Below, in pieces: positions 6,721 to 14,495 of a DNA stretch of 15,711 nucleotides (the first letter of the stretch is position 1; every line of letters starts with the position of its first letter). The stretch covers positions 1-15,711 of the forward strand of contig JAVBQF010000031.1 in assembly GCA_031549195.1 (NCBI GenBank), in the 5' to 3' direction. The DNA is from JAVBQF01 sp031549195 (GTDB taxonomy: Bacteria > Bacillota_I > Bacilli_A > RF39 > UBA660). The notes beneath the pieces were generated by a model. The model had not been told where the DNA came from. It searched no databases and saw only the letters and a program-made list of their open reading frames with translations. The position numbers were made by a program, and so were the translations under genes.

Positions 6721-7803
6721 TTAAGCAGCTTTTGTACCGATTCCTCTTGATTGATATGAATAATGTGATGACATTCCTCCGTTAGGCAATCTCTTAACTA
6801 ATGATTTAGATATACCATATGGAGTTACAATTGTAGTTGTATTTGGATCATCAAATACATTGTTTTCTTCTCTTACTCTCTTAACAGTTTCACTAACAGC
6901 AGTATGTACTTCTTCACTAATTTCTGCAAATCTTTTTTTCTGCTCTTCCAACTTTACTTCTTGCCTTGCCACAATTCCCTGACGCATTTCAGCAATTTCT
7001 TTTTTCATGTTATCAAGTGTTTGTTTTAATTCATCCATTGCTGTAAGGTTTTCTTTCCTATCTTCTGATTGAACCTCTTTCTTAGGTTCTTCAGTTATAA
7101 CCGATGCTTCATCAGCATATACACTCTCAAATTTACTTCTTGCTTTAGCAGTTCCTCTTTCATATCCGCTCACAAAAGAATTTAAAAGTGTTGGCGAATA
7201 ATGCCCTTTTAAACTATTTGTGATATTTTCTCTATACTCTTCAAAGTTAGTTCCATTTTCTGTTGCTATACTAATATTTTTAGCTCCACTAATAGCAGAA
7301 CCTGCTGCTGAAGATAGATTTGCTGTACCACTAACTAGTGATTGTACAGTAAATAATCCACCTGTCATAAGTGGAACAGCTGCCCAAGCAGCACCACCAG
7401 TAGCTAATGCTGCTATACCTGCAACAATTCCTGTTCCAAGTGTAAGCCCACCAGCTGTTTTAGAAACCACACCGTCTTTTATACTATATAGTCCAGATGC
7501 AGCAGCTTTAGCAGCATCATATGTAGCTTGTTCATCAGCAGTTATTGGTGAATAAGCCGATAATCTTTCAATTTCTCTTTGTGCATTAGCACTTTTAATA
7601 ATTTTAGATGTAGACTTTATACCATTGATTGCTGCGAAACCTCCAGCAATAGCAGTAAGTGCTACTGGACCACCTAATGCAAAACTTAAAATACCAGCTG
7701 TGCCATAAACGGCAAATTTAGCTAAGTTATTGTATTTACCAGCATCTAAAGTCCCTTTTTTTGTTAAATAATAAATTTTTTCGTTTTTTTTGTCATTTGT
7801 CAT
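6721..7803 (-). CDS. Hypothetical protein: two Gly/Ala-rich hairpins, coiled coil and tail
   Basis: 360 residues from the start used here; not recognised. Order: charged N-terminus with KIYYLT (10-14); Gly/Ala hydrophobic hairpin (about 27-60); polar linker with SPITADEQATY (85-95); a second, longer Gly/Ala hairpin (about 117-158); helical region to about 230; acidic linker; charged coiled coil (about 252-312, with LKQTLDNMKKEIAEMRQ); and a polar Gly/Ser/Tyr tail. No signal peptide. Start choice: an in-frame ATG at 7860 would overlap the -35 element of the promoter, so it cannot be on the transcript. The ATG at 7801-7803 has GGGGGAT 9 bases upstream and lies about 20-25 bases inside the predicted mRNA. 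First gene of a three-gene operon. Its extra coiled coil, absent from the 200-residue paralogue, suggests a self-association or partner-binding arm. Confidence 0.75.
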   Translation of the reverse strand: MTNDKKNEKIYYLTKKGTLDAGKYNNLAKFAVYGTAGILSFALGGPVALTAIAGGFAAINGIKSTSKIIKSANAQREIERLSAYSPITADEQATYDAAKAAASGLYSIKDGVVSKTAGGLTLGTGIVAGIAALATGGAAWAAVPLMTGGLFTVQSLVSGTANLSSAAGSAISGAKNISIATENGTNFEEYRENITNSLKGHYSPTLLNSFVSGYERGTAKARSKFESVYADEASVITEEPKKEVQSEDRKENLTAMDELKQTLDNMKKEIAEMRQGIVARQEVKLEEQKKRFAEISEEVHTAVSETVKRVREENNVFDDPNTTTIVTPYGISKSLVKRLPNGGMSSHYSYQSRGIGTKAA

Positions 7804-7831
7804 AATTCTCAATCCCCCATCGATTGCGCTA

Positions 7832-7860
7832 ATTATACCATACTTTATAAAAAAATGCAA
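7832..7860 (-). promoter_or_regulatory. Promoter of the three-gene membrane-protein operon
   Basis: On the minus strand, TTGCAT (7855-7860), a 17-base spacer and TATAAT (7832-7837) with the TG extension (TGG-TATAAT). It follows directly after the ABC permease terminator and sets the true start of the 360-aa gene. Confidence 0.7.
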
Positions 7861-7866
7861 GTATAA

Positions 7867-7895
7867 AGCTCTTACATTTATATTATATAAGAGCT
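7867..7895 (-). terminator. Probable terminator after the ABC permease gene
   Basis: Arms AGCTCTTA (7867-7874) and TAAGAGCT (7888-7895) form a perfect 8-bp stem around a 13-base AT loop that can pair further. The downstream T-run on the minus strand (TTTATACTT) is modest. It lies 12 bases past the permease stop. Confidence 0.6.
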
Positions 7896-7907
7896 ATTAG
7901 TATAAAT

Positions 7908-9374
7908 CTATATATTTTTAATGTTTTTCTTTTTAAATACTATGAAAGCTGGAATAATTAATAGTATAAAATATGTAATACATACTACTATACTAAATTC
8001 AAATGTTAAGTATTTAAATTCAGGTAATCTACCCCATAAAAATTGATTGAAATTCCAATTTAATGTTACAAAATACTTTAATACTTCAATATCTTTATAT
8101 ATTGCTAATTGATTTATTATTTGTGATGTAAATAGTCCAAGTATTGCAAGTGTTGTAGCTAGTGCTGTATTTGTAAATATTGTGCTTATTGCAAATGCGA
8201 GTGTAGTAATTATTAATATATAGGGAAGCATTGCAATAAATGTTATTCCTATATAGTTAAAGACATTATAAGTAACAATTGTATTACTATTAAAGTTATA
8301 TAATATAACAGGCCAAGATAGTGAACTAAAGCCAAATACTATGCCCCCTACAATAAATTGTATTAATAGTACTGAGACCAATGCGAATACTATCATAATC
8401 AAAGTTGTAATATATTTAGATAATAATATCTTAGTTCTTGAATAGGGTCTAATTAACAATAATTTAATAGTACCTTTACTGTGTTCTTCAGATACAATAG
8501 CACCTGCTATCATAATTACTATAATAATAATAAATACTTCATAATTACCTACAAAACCTTTAAACATGGCATAACTACTCTTATTGTCATCTATTTCTAT
8601 CTTGTTTTCTACCATATATTTATTAATGTTAGTACATTCTAAAACGTAATTATGTTGTTTTTTCAACTCATAGTCATCTTGTTCCCACCCACCATATTGT
8701 ATGTTGTTCTCATTGATGAGTTGCGATGCACAGTTATGATATTGGGATAGCGCATCATTTAGTTTGCTTTTTGCATAACTTATATCTTTATCTATTCTAT
8801 AATTTAATACTTCTAATTCTAATTCTGTATTTTTAAGTTGATTGTCTAAACTTTCTATTTCATCTTTATTATCTGATAATGAAATAACTTTTTTTATTTG
8901 AGTAACACTTTCTTTTAATGATACTATTTTAATATTTACAAAGCTTTGCCAGTTACCACTTTCAATTTCTCTTATATATTTATCATATAATTCTTGATAT
9001 TTAATAAGCTCTGCATCATCCTTATTAAAAGAATATGTATTGTAATTTAGGTTATAGATTATATCTCTAAAATCACTTTCTATTATCACTTTTTGCCATG
9101 AACGATTATCATATTTTGCACTAAGATTAGATAAATCTATATCTGTTTTTATACTAGCATAATAGTCCATATCATTTCTATCTTGTGCATTTTTAAGTTC
9201 ATCATTTAGATAACTCATATGATAGCTATCAAATTCATAACTATCATAATATTCTTTAGCATTTTTTGTTGTTATATTAATTAACAATGCAAAGGCTAAT
9301 GTTATAAGTAACATTATATACATACTTTTTTTTGAAAATATCTTTATTAATTCATTTTTAATCAAGTTAATCAA
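7908..9374 (-). CDS. ABC-2 type transporter permease with large ectodomain
   Basis: 488 residues and about six membrane helices (about 18-36, 279-297, 320-348, 375-398, 402-422, 459-480). The motif SEEHSKGTIKLLLIRPYSRTK (295-315) after the second helix is the typical cytoplasmic coupling region of BcrB/NatB-type ABC-2 permeases. Between helices 1 and 2 is a ~240-residue, largely helical extracytoplasmic domain with coiled-coil character (about 150-215) and two cysteines (215, 247). This is an exporter type; substrate is unknown, with drug, peptide antibiotic, sodium or lipid all seen in the family. The start is TTG (9372-9374), chosen because a perfect GGAGGT lies 7 bases upstream and no ATG fits. 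That GGAGGT is also the Gly-Gly of the ATPase C-terminus, and the reading frames overlap by 8 bases, so translation is coupled. Confidence 0.88.
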   Translation of the reverse strand: MINLIKNELIKIFSKKSMYIMLLITLAFALLINITTKNAKEYYDSYEFDSYHMSYLNDELKNAQDRNDMDYYASIKTDIDLSNLSAKYDNRSWQKVIIESDFRDIIYNLNYNTYSFNKDDAELIKYQELYDKYIREIESGNWQSFVNIKIVSLKESVTQIKKVISLSDNKDEIESLDNQLKNTELELEVLNYRIDKDISYAKSKLNDALSQYHNCASQLINENNIQYGGWEQDDYELKKQHNYVLECTNINKYMVENKIEIDDNKSSYAMFKGFVGNYEVFIIIIVIMIAGAIVSEEHSKGTIKLLLIRPYSRTKILLSKYITTLIMIVFALVSVLLIQFIVGGIVFGFSSLSWPVILYNFNSNTIVTYNVFNYIGITFIAMLPYILIITTLAFAISTIFTNTALATTLAILGLFTSQIINQLAIYKDIEVLKYFVTLNWNFNQFLWGRLPEFKYLTFEFSIVVCITYFILLIIPAFIVFKKKNIKNI

Positions 9375-10275
9375 TTATATTACCTCCAGTCTTTTTAAGG
9401 AAGGCTTCTTCTAATGATAACTCTTGTTCTTTAACAGAATATATTTCAATATCATTATTAACTAATTCTTTAATTAGTTTTGATATATCTTTCTTATCTC
9501 CAATAATACTAAATTCATTATCATTTACTATTTCAATATCAAGTGATAATTTGCTTAATTTGCTAGTATCTTCAACTTCAACCAAGTAACTAGTGTTTTC
9601 GCTTTTCTTTTTTAATGCTTTTACAGTATTTGTTTCAACTATAACACCATTTTTAATAATACATGCTTTATTACAAAAACTTTCTAATTCAGATAAGTTA
9701 TGACTAGATATAAATATAGCTATTTTTCTTTCTTTAGCTAATTTAACTAGTAGTTCTCGCATCTCTTTTATACCTTCTGGATCGAGCCCGTTTGTTGGCT
9801 CATCTAGTACTAAAAGATTTGGATTATGTAATAATGCTTGTGCTATTCCTAGTCGTTGTCTCATTACTAAAGAGTATTTCGATACTTTATCTTTAATGAG
9901 TAAATTTAATACAACTAAATCAACTACCTCATCTATATTAGCTTTAGTAATACCAGAGTATAAGTTTGCAACTAATTCTAAGTTCTTATACCCAGATAGA
10001 TACATATATAAATCTGGATTTTCTACTATTGCTCCAACTCTATCTATAGCTTTCTCAAAATCTTTTTCAATATTATAATTATTAATACTTACTGTACCAC
10101 TATTAATTGTTTGTAGTCCAAGTATTAGTTTAATCGTAGTAGTTTTTCCACTACCATTTGGACCTATAAATGCAAGTATATCACCTTCGTATAGTTCTAA
10201 TGAAACATCTTTAAGTATATGTTTTTTACCAAAATACTTATTTAATTTTTCACACTTCAAAATTAATTCTGCCAT
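9367..10275 (-). CDS. ABC transporter ATP-binding protein (BcrA/CcmA type) with altered signature motif
   Basis: 302 residues: a ~215-residue nucleotide-binding domain plus a C-terminal extension usual for BcrA-type exporters. Walker A is GPNGSGKT (38-45), the Q-loop region is IVENPDLY (E85), Walker B is LLVLDEP (154-160) followed by the D-loop GLDP, and the H-loop is SSHNLSE (H192). The signature reads YSLVMRQRLGIAQA (134-147), where this subfamily normally has YSLGMKQRLGIAQA. Valine 137 therefore replaces the glycine equivalent to the second Gly of LSGGQ, which contacts the gamma-phosphate of ATP. The codon is GTA, one base from GGA. The rest of the gene is intact. The ATG has a strong AAAAAGGAG site. 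It pairs with the permease encoded downstream by an 8-base overlap, and together they should form an exporter with two copies of each subunit. Confidence 0.93.
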   Translation of the reverse strand: MAELILKCEKLNKYFGKKHILKDVSLELYEGDILAFIGPNGSGKTTTIKLILGLQTINSGTVSINNYNIEKDFEKAIDRVGAIVENPDLYMYLSGYKNLELVANLYSGITKANIDEVVDLVVLNLLIKDKVSKYSLVMRQRLGIAQALLHNPNLLVLDEPTNGLDPEGIKEMRELLVKLAKERKIAIFISSHNLSELESFCNKACIIKNGVIVETNTVKALKKKSENTSYLVEVEDTSKLSKLSLDIEIVNDNEFSIIGDKKDISKLIKELVNNDIEIYSVKEQELSLEEAFLKKTGGNIID

Positions 10276-10297
10276 AATATCTCCTTTTTCATTTTAT

Positions 10298-10356
10298 GTA
10301 TTAATACTACTATGAAATATAGTACCTTGCCACCAACTATTAGTTTATTTTGTCAA
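10298..10356 (-). promoter_or_regulatory. Upstream region of the ABC operon: -35 element and two dyads
   Basis: The 94 bases between mutL and the ATPase gene hold three elements. A consensus TTGACA lies on the minus strand (10351-10356). TACTAT-GAAAT-ATAGTA (10308-10324) has 6-base arms. A perfect 10-base palindrome, GTATTAATAC, lies at 10298-10307. No -10 sits 16-18 bases after TTGACA; the minus-strand TACTAT inside the dyad (10319-10324) may be the -10 with a different -35. No clear terminator follows mutL. The dyads could be a repressor operator. Confidence 0.4.
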
Positions 10357-10369
10357 GTTTAGGTTGCTA

Positions 10370-12142
10370 TTAATTCATTGCTCTTTTAAATAACTTTTCT
10401 AAGTCATATTTTGAATAAGTAATAATTGTTGGTCTCCCATGAGGACAGGTAAATGGATTTTTTGTCATTCTTAATCTATCGAGTAAGTCCTCCATATCAG
10501 TTAGTGTAATATGATCATTCGCTTTAATACTAAGCTTACATGCTAATGTTATTGCAACATTTTCAGTAAACCTCTTTGAATCAAATGACTCATTTGTTAT
10601 TATAATATCTATTATTTTTCTAATAGCGTCATCTACTCTTGTTTCTACAAGCCAATACGGGTGATTTCTGATAAGAATTGTGTTGATACCAAACTCTTCT
10701 ATACCTATTCCTAATTCTTCTAAAATATTTATATTTTCTTTTAATATTATATATTCATTACTGGGTAATTCTATTTTTATTGGTACTAATAAATCAATTC
10801 GTTGATTGTCATGATTTGCCATTTTCTCAAGATATTTTTCATAATTTATTCTCTCAGCAGCTGCATGCTGGTCTATCATAAACATTCCATCTTCATTTTC
10901 TGCAATTATATATGTAGCATGAACAACTCCAACAGGATACATTTTCTTAATGCGTTCTTCGCCAGTTAAAGGGTCTTGCTCCCTTACTGAAAAATCAAAT
11001 GTAATATCTTCGATATTAGGGTAGTCATTACTATTTTTTCTTTCTTCTTCAAGATCTAATACAGTATTTATGTCTTTTATATCATCTATATTATTTCTAT
11101 ATAGTGTTGGCATATTATATATATCTTTTTCTTTAATTTCTTTAATCTCAGGTATTAAATTTATTGTAGATAATAGTGTAGATATACTACTTAATATTAG
11201 ATCATTGAGAGTGTCTATCTTGGAAATTTTAATGTCCATCTTAGTAGGATGAATATTTACATCTATAAGTATTGGATCTACTTCTATATTTAGTACTACA
11301 ACTGGGTATTTATCATCTGGTATATAAGTATGGTACCCTTCCAATACTTTTTTAGAAATATATGAATTTTTAATAACCCTACCATTTACTAATATAGTTA
11401 TGTTATTTTTATTGCTCCTTGCCATTTCAGGATATGATATATATCCATGTAAATGATAATCATCATTAGAATAGTCAAGTTTAATCATCTTTTTAGCAAT
11501 ATCTATTCCATAAATGTTTCCTATTACTTTAAGCAAATTATTAGATCCATCTGTATTAAGTATTATTTTATCGTTATTAATTAAAGTGAACTTTATATTG
11601 GGAAAAGATAAAGACATTTTATTAATATAATCTATTACATTTGCAAGTTCTGAATATAAATTTTTAATATATTTTAATCTTACAGGAGTATTATAAAACA
11701 AATCTTTTACAGTTATTTTAGTTCCTTGCTTTAAATCGCTAGCTTTAACTGATTTAGTTACTCCACCATCGATAATAACCTCAGTGCCATTTACACCATT
11801 ACAAGTTTTAAGAATTACTGTACTTACAGATGCGATGGATGGTAGTGCTTCACCACGAAATCCTAAGCTATCTATATAAAATAAATCATCAAATGATTTT
11901 AGTTTACTAGTAGCGTGTCTTGAAAACGACAAAATAGCATCGTCCTTATCCATTCCAATGCCATCATCCGTTACTATTATTTCTTTTACTCCGCTATCTT
12001 TAAGCTCTATTTTTATACTCTTACTTTTAGCATCGATTGAATTTTCAACTAATTCTTTTACAACGTTCATAGTCTTCTCAACTACTTCTCCTGCTGCTAT
12101 TTTATTAGCCAAATCTTCACTCATTAATTGTATTTTTCCCAT
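10370..12142 (-). CDS. mutL: DNA mismatch repair protein MutL (endonuclease type)
   Basis: 590 residues. The GHKL ATPase at the N-terminus shows NKIAAGEVVEKTMNVVKELVENSIDA (split here as NKIAAGEVVEK and VKELVENSIDA), the DDGIGM ATP-lid motif (59-64) and GFRGEAL (94-100). The C-terminal dimerisation domain has the metal-binding nuclease motif DQHAAAERINYE (D424 to E435), plus ACKLSIKAN (534-542) and CPHGRPT (566-572). These mark a MutL that nicks DNA itself, as in bacteria without MutH. MutL couples mismatch recognition by MutS to strand incision. Start choice: a longer frame opens at 12193 inside the upstream gene, but MGKIQLMSEDLANKIAAGE is the canonical beginning, and the ATG at 12140-12142 has AAAGG upstream. 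It starts 16 bases after the PepSY-like gene stop, so the two are cotranscribed. No mutS is present in the window. Confidence 0.96.
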   Translation of the reverse strand: MGKIQLMSEDLANKIAAGEVVEKTMNVVKELVENSIDAKSKSIKIELKDSGVKEIIVTDDGIGMDKDDAILSFSRHATSKLKSFDDLFYIDSLGFRGEALPSIASVSTVILKTCNGVNGTEVIIDGGVTKSVKASDLKQGTKITVKDLFYNTPVRLKYIKNLYSELANVIDYINKMSLSFPNIKFTLINNDKIILNTDGSNNLLKVIGNIYGIDIAKKMIKLDYSNDDYHLHGYISYPEMARSNKNNITILVNGRVIKNSYISKKVLEGYHTYIPDDKYPVVVLNIEVDPILIDVNIHPTKMDIKISKIDTLNDLILSSISTLLSTINLIPEIKEIKEKDIYNMPTLYRNNIDDIKDINTVLDLEEERKNSNDYPNIEDITFDFSVREQDPLTGEERIKKMYPVGVVHATYIIAENEDGMFMIDQHAAAERINYEKYLEKMANHDNQRIDLLVPIKIELPSNEYIILKENINILEELGIGIEEFGINTILIRNHPYWLVETRVDDAIRKIIDIIITNESFDSKRFTENVAITLACKLSIKANDHITLTDMEDLLDRLRMTKNPFTCPHGRPTIITYSKYDLEKLFKRAMN

Positions 12143-12158
12143 AATAACCTTTCTACTA

Positions 12159-12590
12159 TTATTTAGAATAATAGTTACCAGTTGCAGGGTCAACTAGATA
12201 TTGTGTGTTTGTATTGGTCAATGTGTTTTTTGCAGTTATTTCATAGACACCATCTATTGTGATCTTTGCACTAAACTCATAAATATCACTATTATATACC
12301 TTTTGTACTACTCCTATAGCTTTTTCTTTTGACATACCATATTGATTTATAAGAGTCTCTTCAGAAGGAGCTTCTACTTTTTCCAACCCCTCAGAATTGT
12401 TATTATTATCAGTATTATTGTTGTTGGTATCTTTGTTGTCCTTCTCATTACTAATCATAATAATTAAAACAGCTATTATTATTACTATCAAAGTTGTTAT
12501 TACAACATACATAATCTTTTTAATATCCGGACTTTCCTTTTTTGTTTTAGTTACATTTTTAGTATTTACTGGTGTTGTCTTCTTTTCCAT
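12159..12590 (-). CDS. Membrane-anchored PepSY-like small protein with Asn-rich linker
   Basis: 143 residues from the ATG at 12588-12590. A TTG three codons further out was passed over because TAGGAG is 9 bases from the ATG. A basic, Lys/Thr-rich cytoplasmic N-terminus is followed by one membrane helix (about 26-47), then an Asn/Asp-rich linker (KDNKDTNNNNTDNNNN). The extracytoplasmic domain is ~75 residues: a helix (MSKEKAIGVVQKVYN) followed by beta strands that end in YLVDPATGNYYSK. This helix-strand order with a V-D-x-x-T-G turn resembles PepSY/YpmB-type domains, which are thought to modulate peptidases. The match is by eye. It is transcribed from its own promoter and leads into mutL; no functional tie to mismatch repair is evident. 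Confidence 0.72.
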   Translation of the reverse strand: MEKKTTPVNTKNVTKTKKESPDIKKIMYVVITTLIVIIIAVLIIMISNEKDNKDTNNNNTDNNNNSEGLEKVEAPSEETLINQYGMSKEKAIGVVQKVYNSDIYEFSAKITIDGVYEITAKNTLTNTNTQYLVDPATGNYYSK

Positions 12591-12623
12591 TAAACTCAAC
12601 TCCTATTCTTTTTAGTTAAATAA

Positions 12624-12652
12624 AGTATACTATAATTATATTTTTTTGTAAA
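12624..12652 (-). promoter_or_regulatory. Promoter of the PepSY-like gene-mutL unit
   Basis: On the minus strand, TTTACA (12647-12652), a 17-base spacer and TATACT (12624-12629); each hexamer is one base from consensus. It lies between the uvrC terminator and the TAGGAG ribosome-binding site. Confidence 0.6.
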
Positions 12653-12656
12653 TTAA

Positions 12657-12679
12657 AAACACTACATATTGTAGTGTTT
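12657..12679 (-). terminator. Intrinsic terminator after uvrC
   Basis: On the minus strand, AAACACTAC-AATAT-GTAGTGTTT forms a perfect 9-bp stem followed by TTAATTT, 21 bases past the uvrC stop. Confidence 0.75.
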
Positions 12680-12700
12680 AATTATATTTTTTTATTAAAA

Positions 12701-14482
12701 TTAGTTTAAATTCTTTAAATACTTATATAGATTACTTGCTACATCTTTATTTAATATAGATTCTAATTCTTCTATAGATGCTTCCTTCATTTTCTTTAAT
12801 GAACCAAATTTTTTAAGAAGTTCTTTTTTCCTTACATCCCCTATGCCTTCTACTAAATCCAACAAACTTGAAAGCATTCCTTTACTTTTAATGTTTCTGT
12901 GGTAACTTATTGCATAATTATGTACTTCATCTTGAATCTTGGTCAGAAACAAAAATAAGTTGCTTCTATTGTCTATATTAATCTCTTCTAGGTTTGAATC
13001 TATTAAACTGCTAGTTCTATGTTTATCGTCTTTTTTGAGTCCTACTATTCTAATATTTAACCCAAGAGGTTCTATTACTTCTTTTGCTATTGATACTTGC
13101 AACTTGCCACCATCTACTATTATTAAGTCTGGCTTGTCTAAATTTTCCATTAGCATTTTAAAATATCTTATATATAATACTTCTCTCATTGCTGCTAGGT
13201 CATCTTTAACATCTAAACTAATTTTATATTTTCTATATAAATCTTTATTAGGCACAAAATCATCAAATGTTACCATACCACCTACATAGAATGTACCAAA
13301 CAAGTGTGAGTTATCAAATGCTTCTATTCGTGATACCTTATCCATATTTAAAATGGATTTTAATTCTTCTATAGCGTTGACTCTCTCATTATCATTCTTT
13401 TTTAATGTTTCCTCTTTTTCCTTTAATGATATTGTAGCATTTTCTTTTGCCATTGCCATTAATTTTTTTATATCACCTTTTTTAGGAATCGATACTTTAA
13501 TATTAAAGTATTCTTCCAATAATATAGCGTCTATTCCTTCATCTACAACCAGTTCTTTAGGTATAATATTATTCTTTTCATAAAATTTCACTATGTATTC
13601 TACTAAATCATCATGTTCGTCTATTGTAGTAAATATATCTTGATGCCTACCAAATAATATACCATCTCTTATAAAAAATACTTGAACAGATAAGTAATTA
13701 TTATTTTTATAGTATGTAAATAAGTCAAAATTATATTTTCTATTCATATCTATCTTTTGTTTAGCTAAAGTTATATTTATATCATCAAGCATTGATTTTA
13801 GCTCTATTGCTTTTTCGAAATTTAATGATTCGCTAGCTTTAAACATATCGTCTTCTATTTTTCTAGTAATGATTGATGAATCGCCTTTTAAAAAACTAGC
13901 TATTTCATTTTTTATGATATCAATATCTTCTTTTTCAATAACGATATCCTTCTTACAATAACCAAGACACTCTCCTATATGATAATAAAGACATAGTTCT
14001 TTACCATGATTACATTTTTTTAATGGGTACATCCTGTTAATAATTTCAACAGTTCTCCTTGCTGCATTTGTATTTGGATATGGCCCAAATAGTTTGTTTT
14101 TATTTTTCTTTTTATTAATATTCCTTATAACTTGCACTTTTGGATAAGCTTCATTAGTTATCTCTATAAATGGATAACTCTTATCATCCTTAAGTAAAAT
14201 ATTATATTTAGGATTATATTTTTTTATTAAAGTTATTTCAAGTATTAGTGATTCTAGTTCTGAGTTAGTTACTATATATTCAAAGTCTACTACATCATTA
14301 ACTAGCATCAAAGTTTTACCAGTTGCACTGCCATTAAAATAACTTTTAACTCTATTTTTTAGATTCTTTGCTTTCCCTACATATATGATAATACCGTCTT
14401 TGTTTTTCATCTGATAACTACCGGGTTTATCAGGTAGTAATGTAAGCTTTTCTTTGATATATTTTAATATTTCCTCACTCAT
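12701..14482 (-). CDS. uvrC: Excinuclease ABC subunit C (UvrC)
   Basis: Makes the two incisions in nucleotide excision repair after UvrA/UvrB damage recognition. 593 residues, usual length. The N-terminal GIY-YIG nuclease has PGSYQM (20-25), IIYVGKAKNLKNRVKSYF (32-49) and the metal-ligand Glu in SELESLILE; here GIY/GCY reads GSY. Cysteines C157, C164, C172 and C176 match the reported iron-sulfur cluster site. A UVR helix-turn that binds UvrB (MFKASESLNFEKAIELK) follows at about 210-235. The C-terminal RNase H-like nuclease has EAFDNSH and IIVDGGK. Tandem helix-hairpin-helix (GIGDVRKKELLKKFGS) ends the protein. Start: ATG at 14480-14482, with AGGTGAG upstream; the GTG at 14491 lies inside that site and was rejected. 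It is transcribed divergently from the DUF2935-like gene. Confidence 0.96.
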   Translation of the reverse strand: MSEEILKYIKEKLTLLPDKPGSYQMKNKDGIIIYVGKAKNLKNRVKSYFNGSATGKTLMLVNDVVDFEYIVTNSELESLILEITLIKKYNPKYNILLKDDKSYPFIEITNEAYPKVQVIRNINKKKNKNKLFGPYPNTNAARRTVEIINRMYPLKKCNHGKELCLYYHIGECLGYCKKDIVIEKEDIDIIKNEIASFLKGDSSIITRKIEDDMFKASESLNFEKAIELKSMLDDINITLAKQKIDMNRKYNFDLFTYYKNNNYLSVQVFFIRDGILFGRHQDIFTTIDEHDDLVEYIVKFYEKNNIIPKELVVDEGIDAILLEEYFNIKVSIPKKGDIKKLMAMAKENATISLKEKEETLKKNDNERVNAIEELKSILNMDKVSRIEAFDNSHLFGTFYVGGMVTFDDFVPNKDLYRKYKISLDVKDDLAAMREVLYIRYFKMLMENLDKPDLIIVDGGKLQVSIAKEVIEPLGLNIRIVGLKKDDKHRTSSLIDSNLEEINIDNRSNLFLFLTKIQDEVHNYAISYHRNIKSKGMLSSLLDLVEGIGDVRKKELLKKFGSLKKMKEASIEELESILNKDVASNLYKYLKNLN

Positions 14483-14495
14483 AAGACTCACCTGT

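Noticed and set aside
7220..7555. 111-codon plus-strand open frame rich in Ala/Pro/Val
   Set aside because: It is the antisense shadow of the Gly/Ala-rich hairpin region of the 360-residue gene and has no ribosome-binding site.
5825..7803. Toxin-immunity reading of the hairpin-protein operon
   Set aside because: No secretion motif (LXG, WXG), nuclease domain or recognisable immunity protein is visible; kept only as an operon of unknown function.
7804..7860. 19-codon N-terminal extension of the 360-residue hairpin protein (ATG at 7860)
   Set aside because: It would place the start over the -35 element, upstream of the -10 at 7832-7837; the internal ATG at 7803 has the ribosome-binding site.
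12143..12193. Extended MutL N-terminus overlapping the PepSY-like gene
   Set aside because: The extra residues do not match MutL, and the conserved beginning MGKIQLMSEDLANKIAAGE with its own AAAGG site starts at 12142.
12415..12460. Asn-rich low-complexity stretch that resembles a short tandem repeat
   Set aside because: It encodes the flexible linker of the PepSY-like protein; the AAT/AAC runs are irregular and not a tandem array.
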